A DNA stretch of 64,000 bases from Allokutzneria sp. NRRL B-24872 (GCF_002155965.1 NZ_MUMH01000065.1:1-64000), one strand, 5' to 3'. Counted from the first letter of the stretch, positions 34,372 through 43,735 are shown. Notes: generated from the sequence alone by a model not told the origin. A program made the numbers and translations.

Positions 34372-35187
34372 CTATCCCTTCACGGCGCCGGCGGTCGTGC
34401 CGGCCACCAGGTTGCGCTGCACGATGAGGAAGAAGGTCAGCACCGGGACGGCGAAGAGCACCGAGGCCGCCATCGCTCCGCCCCAGTCGGTGCCGAAGGC
34501 CGTCTTGAAGGACGACAGCCACACCGGCAACGTCTGGTTCTCCTTGTCCCGCATGAACACCAGCGCGTAGAGGAACTCGTTCCACGCGGTGACGAAGGCG
34601 AACACCGAGGTCGACACGAGCGCCGGGCCGAGCAGCGGCAGGGTGACCCGCCGGAACGCCTGCCAGCGGCTGCACCCGTCCACCATGGCCGCCTCTTCGA
34701 GCTCGGCCGGGATGCCGTTCACGAAGCCGCGCAGGGTCCAGATGGTGAACGGCAGCGTGGTGGCGAAGTACACCAACAGCAACGAGGGCAGGGTGTTCAA
34801 CAGGTCGAGGTCGCGCATCATCAGGTACATCGGAATGAGCAGGGCTTCCAGTGGCGCCATCTGCGCGATGAGCACCAGCAGCAGAAAACCCTTGCGACCG
34901 CGGAACTTCAGCCTGGACAACGGGATCGCCGCGAGCAGCCCGGCGGCCAGCGCGAGCAGGACCGCGCCGATCGTGACGACGAGGCTGTTGGTCAGGAACG
35001 AGGAGAACCCCGGCTTGGTGACCGCGGTGAGGAAGTTGTCGAAGGTGAACTCGAAGGGCACCAGGTCGTAGCGCGAGCTGAGCACCTGGCCGCTCGGCTT
35101 GAACGCCGTCGAGAGCATCCAGTACGTCGGGAACGCGAACAGCGCCGCGATGAGCAGTGCCACCGCTGACAAGGAGAATCGCTTCAC
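34372..35187 (-). CDS. dasC: Chitobiose/GlcNAc ABC transporter permease (MalG type)
   Basis: This 271-residue permease has six hydrophobic helices. The conserved EAA loop is present as ELEEAAMVDGCSRWQAFRRV, and the C-terminus is NLVAGTTAGAVKG, the usual MalG-type ending. GTG at 35187, preceded by GGGAGGAACT, overlaps the dasB stop (GTGA). A longer frame to 35742 is antisense-type noise from dasB. No ATPase is encoded here. As in streptomycetes, the operon would rely on a shared MsiK-like ATPase elsewhere in the genome. Confidence 0.9.
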   Translation of the reverse strand: MKRFSLSAVALLIAALFAFPTYWMLSTAFKPSGQVLSSRYDLVPFEFTFDNFLTAVTKPGFSSFLTNSLVVTIGAVLLALAAGLLAAIPLSRLKFRGRKGFLLLVLIAQMAPLEALLIPMYLMMRDLDLLNTLPSLLLVYFATTLPFTIWTLRGFVNGIPAELEEAAMVDGCSRWQAFRRVTLPLLGPALVSTSVFAFVTAWNEFLYALVFMRDKENQTLPVWLSSFKTAFGTDWGGAMAASVLFAVPVLTFFLIVQRNLVAGTTAGAVKG

Positions 35188-36149
35188 AGTTCCTCCCGGC
35201 CGGAGCGCAGCAACATGCGCAGGTACTGCGCGGTGAACACGACCAGTACGAGCATCATCACGACGGCGACCGCCGCCGCGACGCCGAACTGGCTGCTGGA
35301 GATGCCTTTCAGGTACTGCAACACCGGCAGCGTGGTGCTCCCGCCGTCGGGGCCGCCCTCGCGGATCGCCCAGACCTGCGCGAAGACCTTGAAGTCCCAC
35401 AACACCGACAGGAACGTCGACATCGTCACCAGCGGGGCGATCGACGGCCAGGTCACCGCGCGGAAGGTCTGCGCCCCGCTCGCCCCGTCCATGCCCGCGG
35501 CCTCGTAGAGGTCGCTCGGCACCGCCAGGAGCCCGGCGTACAGGGTGAAGGCGATGAACGGTACGGCCTGCCAGACGATGAGCAGCCCGATCACCACCAG
35601 CGTCGAGGCCCCGCTCGAGAACCACGAGTACCCGGCGAAGGACTCGAAACCCAGCAGCACCAACGTCTTGTTCAAGATCCCGTACTGCTGGTCGAAGATC
35701 CACTGGAAGACGGTGGTCGCGGCCAGGATCGGCACCGCCCACGCCAGCACGAGCGAGATCTGCAGCGCGATGCGCACCCTCGGGCCGATGTGCCGCATCA
35801 GCACCGCGATGCCCAGCGCGGCGAGCACCGTTCCGGCGACGCAGCCCGCGGTGAACAGCACGGTCCGCAGCGTGATGCTCCAGAACCCGGGATCGGAGAG
35901 GACTTCGGCGTAGTTGTCGAAGCCCGTCCAGACCACTTCCCCGCGCACCAGCTCGCCGAGGTCGAGGGTGCGGAAGCTGATCAGGACCACCTGCAGCGCC
36001 GGCCAGCCCAGCATCACCAGCAGCGCGAGCACCGCCGGGGCGAGCAGCAGGTACGGCAGGGAGCGCTCCCCGAAGGGGCGCCTGCGCGCAGCGGAAGGCG
36101 CCGGGGGGACGGGCCCCGCCGGCGCCACCGCGTCAACCGTCGCGGTCAC
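35184..36149 (-). CDS. dasB: Chitobiose/GlcNAc ABC transporter permease (MalF type)
   Basis: This 321-residue protein has a cytosolic Pro-rich N-terminus and six helices, beginning RSLPYLLLAPAVLALLVMLG. The coupling loop is DLYEAAGMDGASGAQTFRAV. It pairs with the neighbouring MalG-type permease to form the membrane channel. GTG start at 36149, 7 bp after the binding-protein stop. Confidence 0.9.
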   Translation of the reverse strand: MTATVDAVAPAGPVPPAPSAARRRPFGERSLPYLLLAPAVLALLVMLGWPALQVVLISFRTLDLGELVRGEVVWTGFDNYAEVLSDPGFWSITLRTVLFTAGCVAGTVLAALGIAVLMRHIGPRVRIALQISLVLAWAVPILAATTVFQWIFDQQYGILNKTLVLLGFESFAGYSWFSSGASTLVVIGLLIVWQAVPFIAFTLYAGLLAVPSDLYEAAGMDGASGAQTFRAVTWPSIAPLVTMSTFLSVLWDFKVFAQVWAIREGGPDGGSTTLPVLQYLKGISSSQFGVAAAVAVVMMLVLVVFTAQYLRMLLRSGREEL

Positions 36150-36156
36150 GGTTGGA

Positions 36157-37425
36157 TCAGCCGAGCAGACCGTTGAGCTTGGCCGCCGCGTCCGCCGTCG
36201 CCCTGGTCGCGTCCTTGGCGCCGGTCAGGTAGGCGGTCAGCATGTCCTTCAACGGGTTCTGCCCCTCCTCGACCGTGCTCCACTTGGGGCTGGCCGGGAC
36301 GGCCCTGCCGTTGCGCGAGGCCTTGGCCATGGCCGCGCCGACCGGGCTGGACTCCAGCTCGCCGGTGTCCTTGGAGGTGCCGGGCACCATGCCGCTCTTG
36401 GCCAGCTGCGCCTGGTACTTCGCGCTGGTGAGCAGCTTCAGGTAGTCCTTGGCCAGGTCGGAGTTCTTGCTGCCCGCCGGGATGGCCAGGTTGGAGCCGC
36501 CCTGGAAGACCGGCGCCGTGGTGCCCGCGTTCTTCGACGGGATCGGGAACGCGGCGGACTTGGCCTTGATCGACGGATCGGTCTTGGCGGCGGTGTCGAC
36601 CTCCCACGGCAGGCCGATGATCATGCCGACCTTGCCCTGGCCGTAGACGCCGGCCTGCTCCGGCTTCTGCTCGTCGGCGTCCTTGGGCGCCTTGGTGCCG
36701 GAGACCTCGACGAGCTGCTTGTAGAACTCCAGCGCGGACTTGACCTCCGCGCTCTCCAGCGTCGAGGTGAACTTCTCGCCCTCCTGCTTGGCGATGTCAC
36801 CGCCCTCGTCCCAGATGAAGGACAGCAGCGAGTACCAGTTCTGCCCGGCCAGGTACAGCGGCTGGAACTCGGGGTCGGAGGCGTTGGCCGCCTTGAGCTT
36901 GCGGATGGCCTCCAGCCACTCCGCGCGCGAGGTGGGCTCCTTGATGCCCGCCTTGTCGAAGAGGTCCTTGCGGTAGATCACCGAGCGGTTGGCCGCGTAG
37001 AACGGCACGCCATACTGCTTGCCCTGCCAGCCGCCGGACTGCTTCAGGCCCTCCAGCCACTGGCCGCCGCCCAGCTGGCTGGCGTCGGCGGCGAGGTCGG
37101 TCAGCACGCCCGCCTTGGAGAACTTCGGGTTCTGCGTGTTGCCCAGCTCGACCACGTCCGGCGGCTGGTTGCCCGCGAGCGCGGTGGTCAGCTTGTCCTG
37201 GATGCCGGTCCACTGCTGGATCTCATACTTGATCTTGACGCCGGGGTGCTTGTCCTGGAACTCCTTGTGCAGCTCGTCGGTCAGCGTCGTCGGCGCCGAG
37301 CCGTTCATCAGCCACACGGTCAGGGAGCGCTCTCCCGAAGCACCGGTACCGCTGCCGCCGCCACAGCCGGTGGCCAGCAACGCCACCGCCGCGACGCCGG
37401 TCGCCGCCTTTGCCCAAGCCTTCAC
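36157..37425 (-). CDS. dasA: Chitobiose/GlcNAc-binding lipoprotein
   Basis: This 422-residue family-1 solute-binding protein has lipobox LLATGCGGGSG, then SLTVWLMNGSAP, QPPDVVELGNTQNPKF, YGVPFYAANRSVIYRKDLF and a C-terminal AAAKLNGLLG. GTG at 37425 with GAAGGGCGG upstream is preferred over the frame that opens at 37593 inside an operator. It heads the five-gene operon dasA-dasB-dasC-hexosaminidase-SIS, facing dasR. Two dre operators lie in the 294-bp divergent region. The identity with DasA rests on gene order, the dre sites and the adjacent regulator. Confidence 0.88.
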   Translation of the reverse strand: MKAWAKAATGVAAVALLATGCGGGSGTGASGERSLTVWLMNGSAPTTLTDELHKEFQDKHPGVKIKYEIQQWTGIQDKLTTALAGNQPPDVVELGNTQNPKFSKAGVLTDLAADASQLGGGQWLEGLKQSGGWQGKQYGVPFYAANRSVIYRKDLFDKAGIKEPTSRAEWLEAIRKLKAANASDPEFQPLYLAGQNWYSLLSFIWDEGGDIAKQEGEKFTSTLESAEVKSALEFYKQLVEVSGTKAPKDADEQKPEQAGVYGQGKVGMIIGLPWEVDTAAKTDPSIKAKSAAFPIPSKNAGTTAPVFQGGSNLAIPAGSKNSDLAKDYLKLLTSAKYQAQLAKSGMVPGTSKDTGELESSPVGAAMAKASRNGRAVPASPKWSTVEEGQNPLKDMLTAYLTGAKDATRATADAAAKLNGLLG

Positions 37426-37554
37426 TGAATGCCGCCCTTCACAGGGCCCGGCGCATGACGCACACGCGACGGAACCGGCCTGGGACTGTCTCGCCACAGT
37501 CCCGTTTGCCCCGACGGCCGACCGTTGCGCCTGATCAGTGGCCAGGCGTACAGA

Positions 37555-37570
37555 AGTGGTGTAGACCAAT
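37555..37570 (-). promoter_or_regulatory. dre-type DasR operator (distal)
   Basis: AGTGGTGTAGACCAAT matches the dre core TGGTCTAGACCA at 11 of 12 positions. It stands between dasA and dasR, 130 bp from the dasA start. Confidence 0.8.
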
Positions 37571-37578
37571 GCGTGCAG

Positions 37579-37594
37579 AGTGGTCCGGACCACT
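37579..37594. promoter_or_regulatory. Perfect palindromic dre operator between dasA and dasR
   Basis: AGTGGTCCGGACCACT is a perfect 16-bp palindrome (18 bp with the flanking G and C). Its centre begins 24 bp from that of the neighbouring dre site, about two helical turns. Position suggests control of dasA and possibly dasR itself. Confidence 0.8.
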
Positions 37595-37719
37595 CCGCAC
37601 TGTCAAGGCAGTTGCGAAGACGTTGTAAACCCGCGTCACGGGCGTCCTGCGCCGACTCCGGCGCTGCTTAGGGCATGCTTGACCGAACGAGTCCGCTCGG
37701 GGGAAGGGAGTGGGAGGCC

Positions 37720-38475
37720 ATGCTCGACGCGACGCCGTCGGAGGCCGGGGTCAACCCCCGGACCCAGCGCGAGCCGAAGTACTGGGGGCTCAAGCGCCAC
37801 CTGCTCGACCTGCTGCGCTCCATGCCGCCCGGTTCGCCCATCCCGACGGAGCGCTCGCTCGCCACGGACTTCGACGTTTCCCGCACCACGGTCCGGCAGG
37901 CGCTCGCGGAGCTGACCGTCGAGGGCAGGCTGCTGCGCGTGCAGGGCAAGGGCACCTTCGCCGCCGCGCCCAAGGTCGCCCAGCGGCTGCAGCTGTCCTC
38001 CTACACCGAGGACATGCGCGCCCAGGGCCGCCAGCCGACCTCGCGGCTGCTGGAGTCCAGCGAGCAGCCCGCCGAGGCCGAGCTGGCCCGCTACCTCGGG
38101 GTGCGCCCCGGCGCCAAGGTGCTGCGGCTGCGGCGCCTGCGGCTGGCCGACGGCGAGCCCATGGCCATCGAGACCACGCACCTCGCGCTCGGCCGCTTCC
38201 GCGGTCTGCGGCGCTACATCGGCGTCGGCGGCTCGCTCTACCAGGTGCTGCGCGAGCGCTTCGGCGTGGAGATGGCGCACGCAGACGAGACCATCGAGAC
38301 CGCGCTCGCCACGCCGGAGGAGGCCGAGCTGCTCGGCGCCGACATCGGCCTGCCGATGCTGCTGCTGTCCCGGCACTCCTTCGACACCGAGGGCAACCCG
38401 GTGGAGTGGGTGCGCTCGATCTACCGGGGTGACCGCTACAAGTTCGTCGCGCGCCTGAACCCGCCGCAGGCATGA
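37720..38475 (+). CDS. dasR: GntR/HutC-family regulator DasR
   Basis: This 251-residue protein has the winged helix [20 protein letters not shown], with the wing [20 protein letters not shown]. The UTRA effector domain has [20 protein letters not shown] and [20 protein letters not shown]. That last element, the roughly 251-residue length, the dre sites in front of nagA and dasA, and divergence from dasA all match DasR, the GlcN-6-P-sensing master regulator of chitin/GlcNAc use in streptomycetes. ATG at 37720 follows AAGGGAGTGGGAGG; an in-frame ATG at 37675 is less likely. The MFS gene overlaps its stop by 4 bp. Confidence 0.92.
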   Translation: MLDATPSEAGVNPRTQREPKYWGLKRHLLDLLRSMPPGSPIPTERSLATDFDVSRTTVRQALAELTVEGRLLRVQGKGTFAAAPKVAQRLQLSSYTEDMRAQGRQPTSRLLESSEQPAEAELARYLGVRPGAKVLRLRRLRLADGEPMAIETTHLALGRFRGLRRYIGVGGSLYQVLRERFGVEMAHADETIETALATPEEAELLGADIGLPMLLLSRHSFDTEGNPVEWVRSIYRGDRYKFVARLNPPQA

Positions 38476-39977
38476 GCACCGTCGTCTGGGGGACACCCCA
38501 GGCCAGGGCGGTGCTCGCGACGACCATCCTCGGCTCCGGCATGGCGATGCTGGACGGGACGATCATCAACGTCGCGCTGCCCGCGATCGGCGCCGAGCTC
38601 GGCGCTTCCGTGGCCGGACTCCAGTGGATTCTGGACGGCTACCTGCTGTCGCTGGCCGCGCTGATCCTGGTCGCGGGCTCGCTCGGCGACATCTTCGGCC
38701 GCAGGCGGATGTTCGTCGTCGGCACCGTGTGGTTCGGGCTCGCGTCGCTGCTCTGCGGGGTCGCGCAGACCACGACCATGCTCGTGTTCGCGCGGGTGTT
38801 GCAGGGTGTCGGCGGAGCGCTGCTCGCGCCCGGCGCGCTGGCGATCCTCCAGTCCGCGTTCCCGCGCGACCAGCGTGCTCGGGCGATCGGTGCCTGGTCC
38901 GGGCTTTCCGGTGTGGCAACCGCGATCGGGCCGTTGGTGGGCGGGCTGCTGATCCAGGCGGGCTCCTGGCGGCTCGCGTTCCTGATCAACCTGCCGATGG
39001 CCGCTGCGTGCGTGTGGATGGCGGTTCGGCACGTCCCGGAGTCCAGCGACCCCGAGGCCGCTCGCCGCCCCGACGTGCTCTCCGCCGTGGTCGGCGCGCT
39101 CGGCCTGGCCGGGGTGACCGCCGCGCTGGTGGAGGCTCCCGGGCTCGGCGTGACGCATCCGCTCGTGCTCGTCGGCGGTGTCGGCGGGCTCGCTCTGATG
39201 ATCACCTTCGGCGTGATGCAGACGCGTCGCCGTGTGCCCCTCGTGCCGCCGTCGTTGTTCGCGACCAGGACGTTCGTGCTGTCCAACGCGCTGACCCTGG
39301 TGGTGTACGCGGCGCTCGGCTCGATCATGGTGCTGCTCGTGCTGCAGCTCCAGGTCTCGCTCGGCTACTCGCCGACCGCCGCTGGGCTGGCCGGGCTGCC
39401 GATCACCGTGCTGATGCTCGTGCTGTCGGCGCGCTCGGGGAAGCTCGCGCAGCGCATCGGCCCGCGCGCTCAGCTCGTCGTCGGGCCGTTGTTGATCGCG
39501 ACGGGCATCGCTCTGCTGTCCCTCGTCGTGCCCGGCGCGAGCTACCTCACCGGAGTGCTCCCGGGCCTGCTCGTGTTCGGCTTCGGCCTGGCCGCCGTGG
39601 TGGCTCCGGTGACCGCGACCGTGCTCGCCGCCGCGCCCGATCGGTACGCCGGAGTGGCTTCCGGGGTGAACAACGCCGTGGCTCGGACCGGCACCCTGCT
39701 CGCGGTCGCTGTCCTGCCTGCCGTCGCGGGGCTGACCGGGGATGCCTACACCGACCCGGTGGCGATGACGGCCAGCTGGCAGGTCGCCCTCGTCGTGTGC
39801 GCGGTGCTCGCGGCGGTGGGCGGAGTGCTGGCGCTCGGCGTGGACAACTCCGTGCTCGGTGCCGCGCCGTCAGAGCCCGCTCCCGTGGCTGAGCAGCCCC
39901 GACCCGGAGAGTGCCTGACCTGCGGCGTAGACGCTCCGCCCACGCACATCGGCGCACCAGTGAACAAGTCGGTTTGA
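38472..39977 (+). CDS. MFS (DHA2/EmrB-QacA type) drug exporter
   Basis: The 501-residue protein has about 14 helices. The motif A-like loop is [16 protein letters not shown], motif C-like [15 protein letters not shown], and [14 protein letters not shown] begins helix 1, as in proton-driven multidrug exporters. It is translationally coupled to dasR (ATGA), which is unusual: a GlcNAc regulator and an efflux pump share a transcript. A Cys-containing tail follows the last helix ([15 protein letters not shown]). Substrate unknown. Confidence 0.85.
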   Translation: MSTVVWGTPQARAVLATTILGSGMAMLDGTIINVALPAIGAELGASVAGLQWILDGYLLSLAALILVAGSLGDIFGRRRMFVVGTVWFGLASLLCGVAQTTTMLVFARVLQGVGGALLAPGALAILQSAFPRDQRARAIGAWSGLSGVATAIGPLVGGLLIQAGSWRLAFLINLPMAAACVWMAVRHVPESSDPEAARRPDVLSAVVGALGLAGVTAALVEAPGLGVTHPLVLVGGVGGLALMITFGVMQTRRRVPLVPPSLFATRTFVLSNALTLVVYAALGSIMVLLVLQLQVSLGYSPTAAGLAGLPITVLMLVLSARSGKLAQRIGPRAQLVVGPLLIATGIALLSLVVPGASYLTGVLPGLLVFGFGLAAVVAPVTATVLAAAPDRYAGVASGVNNAVARTGTLLAVAVLPAVAGLTGDAYTDPVAMTASWQVALVVCAVLAAVGGVLALGVDNSVLGAAPSEPAPVAEQPRPGECLTCGVDAPPTHIGAPVNKSV

Positions 39978-40069
39978 CGTTCACTGCCGGGGTTTGGTGG
40001 TCTTGAAGACACCTCATCCCTCGGCGGTGGGTGTCACCGGAAGCCTCGGCGCGACGCCAACGCCTCGAT

Positions 40070-40140
40070 TGGTGCGTTAAACGCACTGAACGGGTCGTTC
40101 AGTGCGTTCAGGTACCTCAACGGGTCGTTTGGTGCACGCC
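40070..40140. repeat. Cluster of ~30-bp palindromic-core repeats (site 1)
   Basis: Two or more units have cores such as GAACGGGTCGTTC and CAACGGGTCGTTT. One unit forms a perfect inverted repeat, CGCACTGAACG, then GGT, then CGTTCAGTGCG (40082-40106). The same palindrome appears at 60227-60249 with ACC in the centre. It lies in the 201-bp gap between the MFS gene and the decayed Imm1 gene. Confidence 0.72.
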
Positions 40141-40178
40141 CCGAACTACCGCAGACGCTTCACCGGAGGAGCCAGGCC

Positions 40179-40526
40179 GTGGTGGCGCTAGAAGCCAGTT
40201 ACACGATCAGCGACAGCGGACCGCTCGTCATCAGCTCCGGAGGAACTCGACGCCCTGCTGAACCGCATGGTCACCGACGGTCGGCAGGAGGCGCAGGTTC
40301 CCCCGCTGGTCGAGCTGTTCTGCGACACCCCGGACGGGTGGGCGCTGGCCTACATCGGCGTGAACGTCAAGCACGGCAAGGGTTTCATGACGTACTCGAA
40401 CCCGGCGGGATCGGTCACCAGCTTCAACGGGAACGCGGATCGCAGCGCTGTGGAGTACAGCTACATGGGCATCTTCGTGAGATCCCCGCCAACGCCGAGG
40501 TGGCGCGGCCCGACGCCTCCGAGTAG
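40179..40526 (+). pseudogene. Decayed Imm1-type immunity protein gene
   Basis: Piecing together frames gives an Imm1-like protein. LEASYTISDSGPLVISS is in the frame of GTG 40179. EELDALLNRMVTDGRQ through DGWALAYIGV, GNADRSAVEYSYMGIFV is in a second frame from about 40245. EIPANAEVARPDASE is back in the first frame up to TAG 40526. Each switch is explained by a single-base change near 40243 and 40482. The recovered protein is also shorter than usual Imm1 (about 115 versus about 140 residues). GGAGGAG precedes the start. Imm1 proteins neutralise polymorphic-toxin nucleases. No toxin gene is in the window. Confidence 0.72.
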
Positions 40527-40547
40527 AGCCGGGCCGCTGTCGCCTGA

Positions 40548-41501
40548 TCAGGAGACGAGTTTCGTGAAGAGGGATGCGTCGAGGTTGCCGCCGCTGACGA
40601 GGACGACGGTGCGGCCGCGCGGGAGCTCGGAGGCGTGGTTGAGGTAGGCGGCCATGGGAACGGCCCCGCTGGGCTCGGCGACGAGGCGGGCGTTGTGCGC
40701 GAGCCAGCCGACGGCCGAGGTGATCTCGTCCTCGGTGACGGTCACGATGTCGTCCACGCGGGCGCGCAGGTGCGCCAAGGTCAGCTCGGAGAGGTAGCTG
40801 CGCAGTCCGTCGGCGACGGTGCGCCCGCGTTGCTCGGCGGTCCACTGGTCGAGCACGCCGGAGCGGTAGCTGGCCTGGGCGTCGGCGGCCAGTTCGGGCT
40901 CGACGCCGACGACCTTCGCTGAGGGGCACAGCGCCTTGACGGCGGTCGCGACTCCGGAGAGCAGGCCGCCGCCGCTGACCGGGACGAGCACGAGTTCGAC
41001 GTCGGGCAGGTCCTCGGCGATCTCCAGGCCCGCGGTGCCCTGGCCCGCGATCACGTGCGGGTGGTCGTAGGGCGGGATCATCGGCAGGCCGCGCTCGCGC
41101 GAGATGGCCTCGGCGGTCTCCTGGCGCACGGCGAGCTCGCACTGCACGATCTCCGCGCCGTGCCGCCGAGCCGCGTCGACCTTCGTTTGCGGTGTGCCGT
41201 AAGGGACAACGACCACGGCAGGCACGCCGGTGACCTTCGCCGCGTACGCCAGAGCCTGCGCGTGGTTTCCGCTGGAGTGGGTGACGACGCCGCGCTCGCG
41301 CTGCTGTTTCGTCAAGCGCAGCAAGGCGTTCGTCGCGCCGCGGATCTTGAAGGCGCCGGTCGGCTGGAGGTTCTCCGGTTTGATCCACAGTGGACGGTCG
41401 GGGTCGCCCGCGAGGCAGGGCAGCAGGGGCGTGCGCACCGCGGTGCCGCGCAGGAGCTCAGCTGCGGAGCGGACGTCGTCGATCGTGATCAGCTCGGGCA
41501 T
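40548..41501 (-). CDS. Threonine/serine dehydratase-like PLP enzyme
   Basis: This 317-residue fold-type II PLP enzyme has the Schiff-base Lys in PTGAFKIRGA, the substrate Ser-Gly-Asn loop in THSSGNHAQALA, and the phosphate-binding Gly-rich loop VPVSGGGLLSG. It has no regulatory ACT domain, like catabolic threonine dehydratases or serine racemases. It would deaminate threonine or serine to the keto acid plus ammonia. It is a single gene with no obvious partner, convergent with the Imm1 remnant. Confidence 0.86.
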   Translation of the reverse strand: MPELITIDDVRSAAELLRGTAVRTPLLPCLAGDPDRPLWIKPENLQPTGAFKIRGATNALLRLTKQQRERGVVTHSSGNHAQALAYAAKVTGVPAVVVVPYGTPQTKVDAARRHGAEIVQCELAVRQETAEAISRERGLPMIPPYDHPHVIAGQGTAGLEIAEDLPDVELVLVPVSGGGLLSGVATAVKALCPSAKVVGVEPELAADAQASYRSGVLDQWTAEQRGRTVADGLRSYLSELTLAHLRARVDDIVTVTEDEITSAVGWLAHNARLVAEPSGAVPMAAYLNHASELPRGRTVVLVSGGNLDASLFTKLVS

Positions 41502-41596
41502 GCGCCCATCATGCCCGCGATGGTGTCAGCGCTCACGTGCCGACAACCGTTGCCCGCGCGCTCCCGTCCACCTTGTGGGAGGTCGAGGAAACAGCG

Positions 41597-42247
41597 ATGA
41601 GCAGCGACAAGCGCAAACTGGACATCACGACGACGAAGGTGGTCGCGGGGGCACTGGCCGCGGTGACGGCGGCGGTGCTCGGCGCCCAGCTCGGGGTCGC
41701 GGGGACGGTGATCGGGGCGGCGCTGGCCAGCGTGGTCAGCACGATCGGCGGCGCGCTCTACGAACACTCGCTCGACCGCAGTCGCACCGCCGTGCGCGAC
41801 AAGATCAAGACCGGCCAGCCGGAGGGCACCGGGAAGCTCGACGCGCCCACCGAGGTGATCGCCGTGCCGGGGACCGAGCGCAAGCCGTGGTGGACGCGGC
41901 GGCGCTGGTGGGTGGTCGGCGCGACCAGCGGGCTGGCGTTCGCGCTGGCGATGGTGCTGGTGACGGGCATCGAACTCATCGGGGGACAACCGTTGTCGGG
42001 CAACGGGAACGGCTCCACGGTCGGCACGCTCTTCCAGGGCGGCCCCGGGAAGCACCGCGAGCAGCCGCGGCAGGAGGAGCAGCCGCCGGTCACCACAACG
42101 GAGCAGCCGAAGCCGACCACCACGGCCCCGCCGACGACGCAGAGCCCGCCGACGACGACCGCGCCGCCGACCACGACGACTCCGCCGCAGGTCACGACCA
42201 CGTCCAGGCCGCCGACGACCAGTCAAGAGCCCCAGACGTCGGGTTGA
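41597..42247 (+). CDS. Membrane protein with Thr/Pro-rich extracellular tail
   Basis: The 216-residue protein starts at an ATG with GAGGAAACAGCG before it. Residues 15-55 form a Gly/Ala-rich hydrophobic hairpin (VVAGALAAVTAAVLGAQLGV). A basic cytosolic stretch (RKPWWTRRRWW) is followed by a second membrane helix near 105-125. The last about 60 residues are a low-complexity tail of TTT, PPTT and QPP runs, likely O-glycosylated wall-spanning or disordered. No enzymatic motif is visible. It looks like an actinobacterial cell-envelope protein of unknown role. Confidence 0.75.
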   Translation: MSSDKRKLDITTTKVVAGALAAVTAAVLGAQLGVAGTVIGAALASVVSTIGGALYEHSLDRSRTAVRDKIKTGQPEGTGKLDAPTEVIAVPGTERKPWWTRRRWWVVGATSGLAFALAMVLVTGIELIGGQPLSGNGNGSTVGTLFQGGPGKHREQPRQEEQPPVTTTEQPKPTTTAPPTTQSPPTTTAPPTTTTPPQVTTTSRPPTTSQEPQTSG

Positions 42248-42571
42248 GGACCGCCGAAAGTCGGGTTTAGCGGCGGCGCTCACCGTCGTTCCATGCACGC
42301 GCAAGCGCTGTCCCAGGCGTGACGAACCGCCTGAACGAGATGGCCGCAGGCACTGCTGCGGGTCGACCCCTACGAAAGTAGGGACATGTGCTTGAAGTGA
42401 ATGGCTTACCCCGAATGGCGGATGCCAAGGGCAATCACGGCTCCATAACGTCCGTCGAAAGTGATTCGGCTCTCACTGTGAGTCACCGCGCACATGCTCA
42501 TCAGCTCTAGCTTCCCGCACCGGCACCCCTGACCTGGCCGGTACGGACCCCTGCAGCAAGAGGGAGATGTC
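42248..42571 (+). promoter_or_regulatory. 324-bp upstream region of the first S1 protease
   Basis: It contains a perfect hairpin CCCTAC-GAAA-GTAGGG (42368-42383, GNRA-type loop) and, nearer the gene, a GAGGGAGATGTC ribosome-binding region. The palindrome CTACGAAAGTAG could equally be a DNA site for a regulator. I see no coding potential. Confidence 0.45.
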
Positions 42572-43696
42572 ATGAAGCCGAAGTCCGCGGTCCGCTACGT
42601 CGGAACCGCCCTACTGGCTCTGGGATCGGCGGCGGCGTTCACCCTGCCCGCGGCGGCCGCCGCGACGGGTGACGCCTTCGCCTCCCCGGAGATGCTCACC
42701 GCGATGCAGCGCGACCTCGGTCTGACCGCCGACCAGGCGACTGCCCGGGTGACCAACGAGATGAAGGCGGCGGAGGCCGACGCGAGCCTGCGCGGCACGC
42801 TCGGCGACAGCTACGCCGGCTCCCACTTCGCCAACGGCAGCGCGAAGCTGACCGTGTCGGTGACCGACGCCGCCAAGGCCGACGCGATCCGCTCGGCGGG
42901 TGCCGACGTGCGCGTCGTCGCGCGCAGCGCCGCCCAGCTCGACGCGGTCAAGTCCACTTTGGACAAGGCTGACCAGCAGGCCAACGGCGTCAGCGGCTGG
43001 TACGTCGACACCGTCAGCAACCGCGTCGTGGTGACCGCCAAGGTCGTCGCGGACGGCGAGAAGTTCATCAAGGCCAGTGGCGCCGACGCCGCGGCGATCA
43101 CGGTCCTGCAGAGCAACGAGGACCCGACCACGCTCTACGACGTCCGTGGCGGCGACGCGTACTACATGGGCGGCGGGCGCTGCTCGGTCGGCTTCTCCGT
43201 CCAGGGCGGCTACGTCACGGCCGGGCACTGCGGCACCGTCGGCACCGCGACGCAGGGCTTCAACCGCGTCGCCTCCGGCAGCTTCCGCGGCTCCAGCTTC
43301 CCGGGCAACGACTACGCCTGGGTCGGCACGAACTCCAACTGGACCCCGCGCGGCGTGGTGAACCGCTACAACGGCGGCACCGTCGCCGTGAAGGGCTCCT
43401 CCGAGGCCGCGGTCGGCGCGTCGATCTGCCGCTCCGGCTCCACCACGGGCTGGCGCTGCGGCACCGTTCAGGCCAAGAACCAGACCGTCCGCTACCCCCA
43501 GGGCACGGTCAACGGCATGACCAGGACCAACGCGTGCGCCGAGCCGGGTGACTCCGGTGGCTCGTGGCTGGCGGGCAACCAGGCCCAGGGCGTGACCTCC
43601 GGCGGCTCCGGCAACTGCTCCTCCGGCGGAACGACCTACTTCTACCCGGTCAACCCCATCCTCAGCCGCTACGGGCTCCGGCTCGTCACCAGCTGA
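42572..43696 (+). CDS. Secreted S1 serine protease with alpha-lytic-type propeptide
   Basis: The product has 374 residues: a signal peptide (ALLALGSAAAFTLPAAAAA), a prodomain (LTAMQRDLGLTADQATARV, then VSGWYVDTVSNRVVV), and a mature chymotrypsin-like domain. The catalytic His is in VTAGHCGTVG, Asp in GNDYAWVGT and Ser in AEPGDSGGSWLAG. This is the streptogrisin/alpha-lytic protease layout, in which the prodomain acts as a folding catalyst. It is probably an extracellular nutritional protease. A paralogue lies directly downstream, separated by a strong terminator. Confidence 0.9.
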   Translation: MKPKSAVRYVGTALLALGSAAAFTLPAAAAATGDAFASPEMLTAMQRDLGLTADQATARVTNEMKAAEADASLRGTLGDSYAGSHFANGSAKLTVSVTDAAKADAIRSAGADVRVVARSAAQLDAVKSTLDKADQQANGVSGWYVDTVSNRVVVTAKVVADGEKFIKASGADAAAITVLQSNEDPTTLYDVRGGDAYYMGGGRCSVGFSVQGGYVTAGHCGTVGTATQGFNRVASGSFRGSSFPGNDYAWVGTNSNWTPRGVVNRYNGGTVAVKGSSEAAVGASICRSGSTTGWRCGTVQAKNQTVRYPQGTVNGMTRTNACAEPGDSGGSWLAGNQAQGVTSGGSGNCSSGGTTYFYPVNPILSRYGLRLVTS

Positions 43697-43735
43697 TCAC
43701 GGGGAGGGGACCGGCTCTGACGCCGTCCCCGAGGA

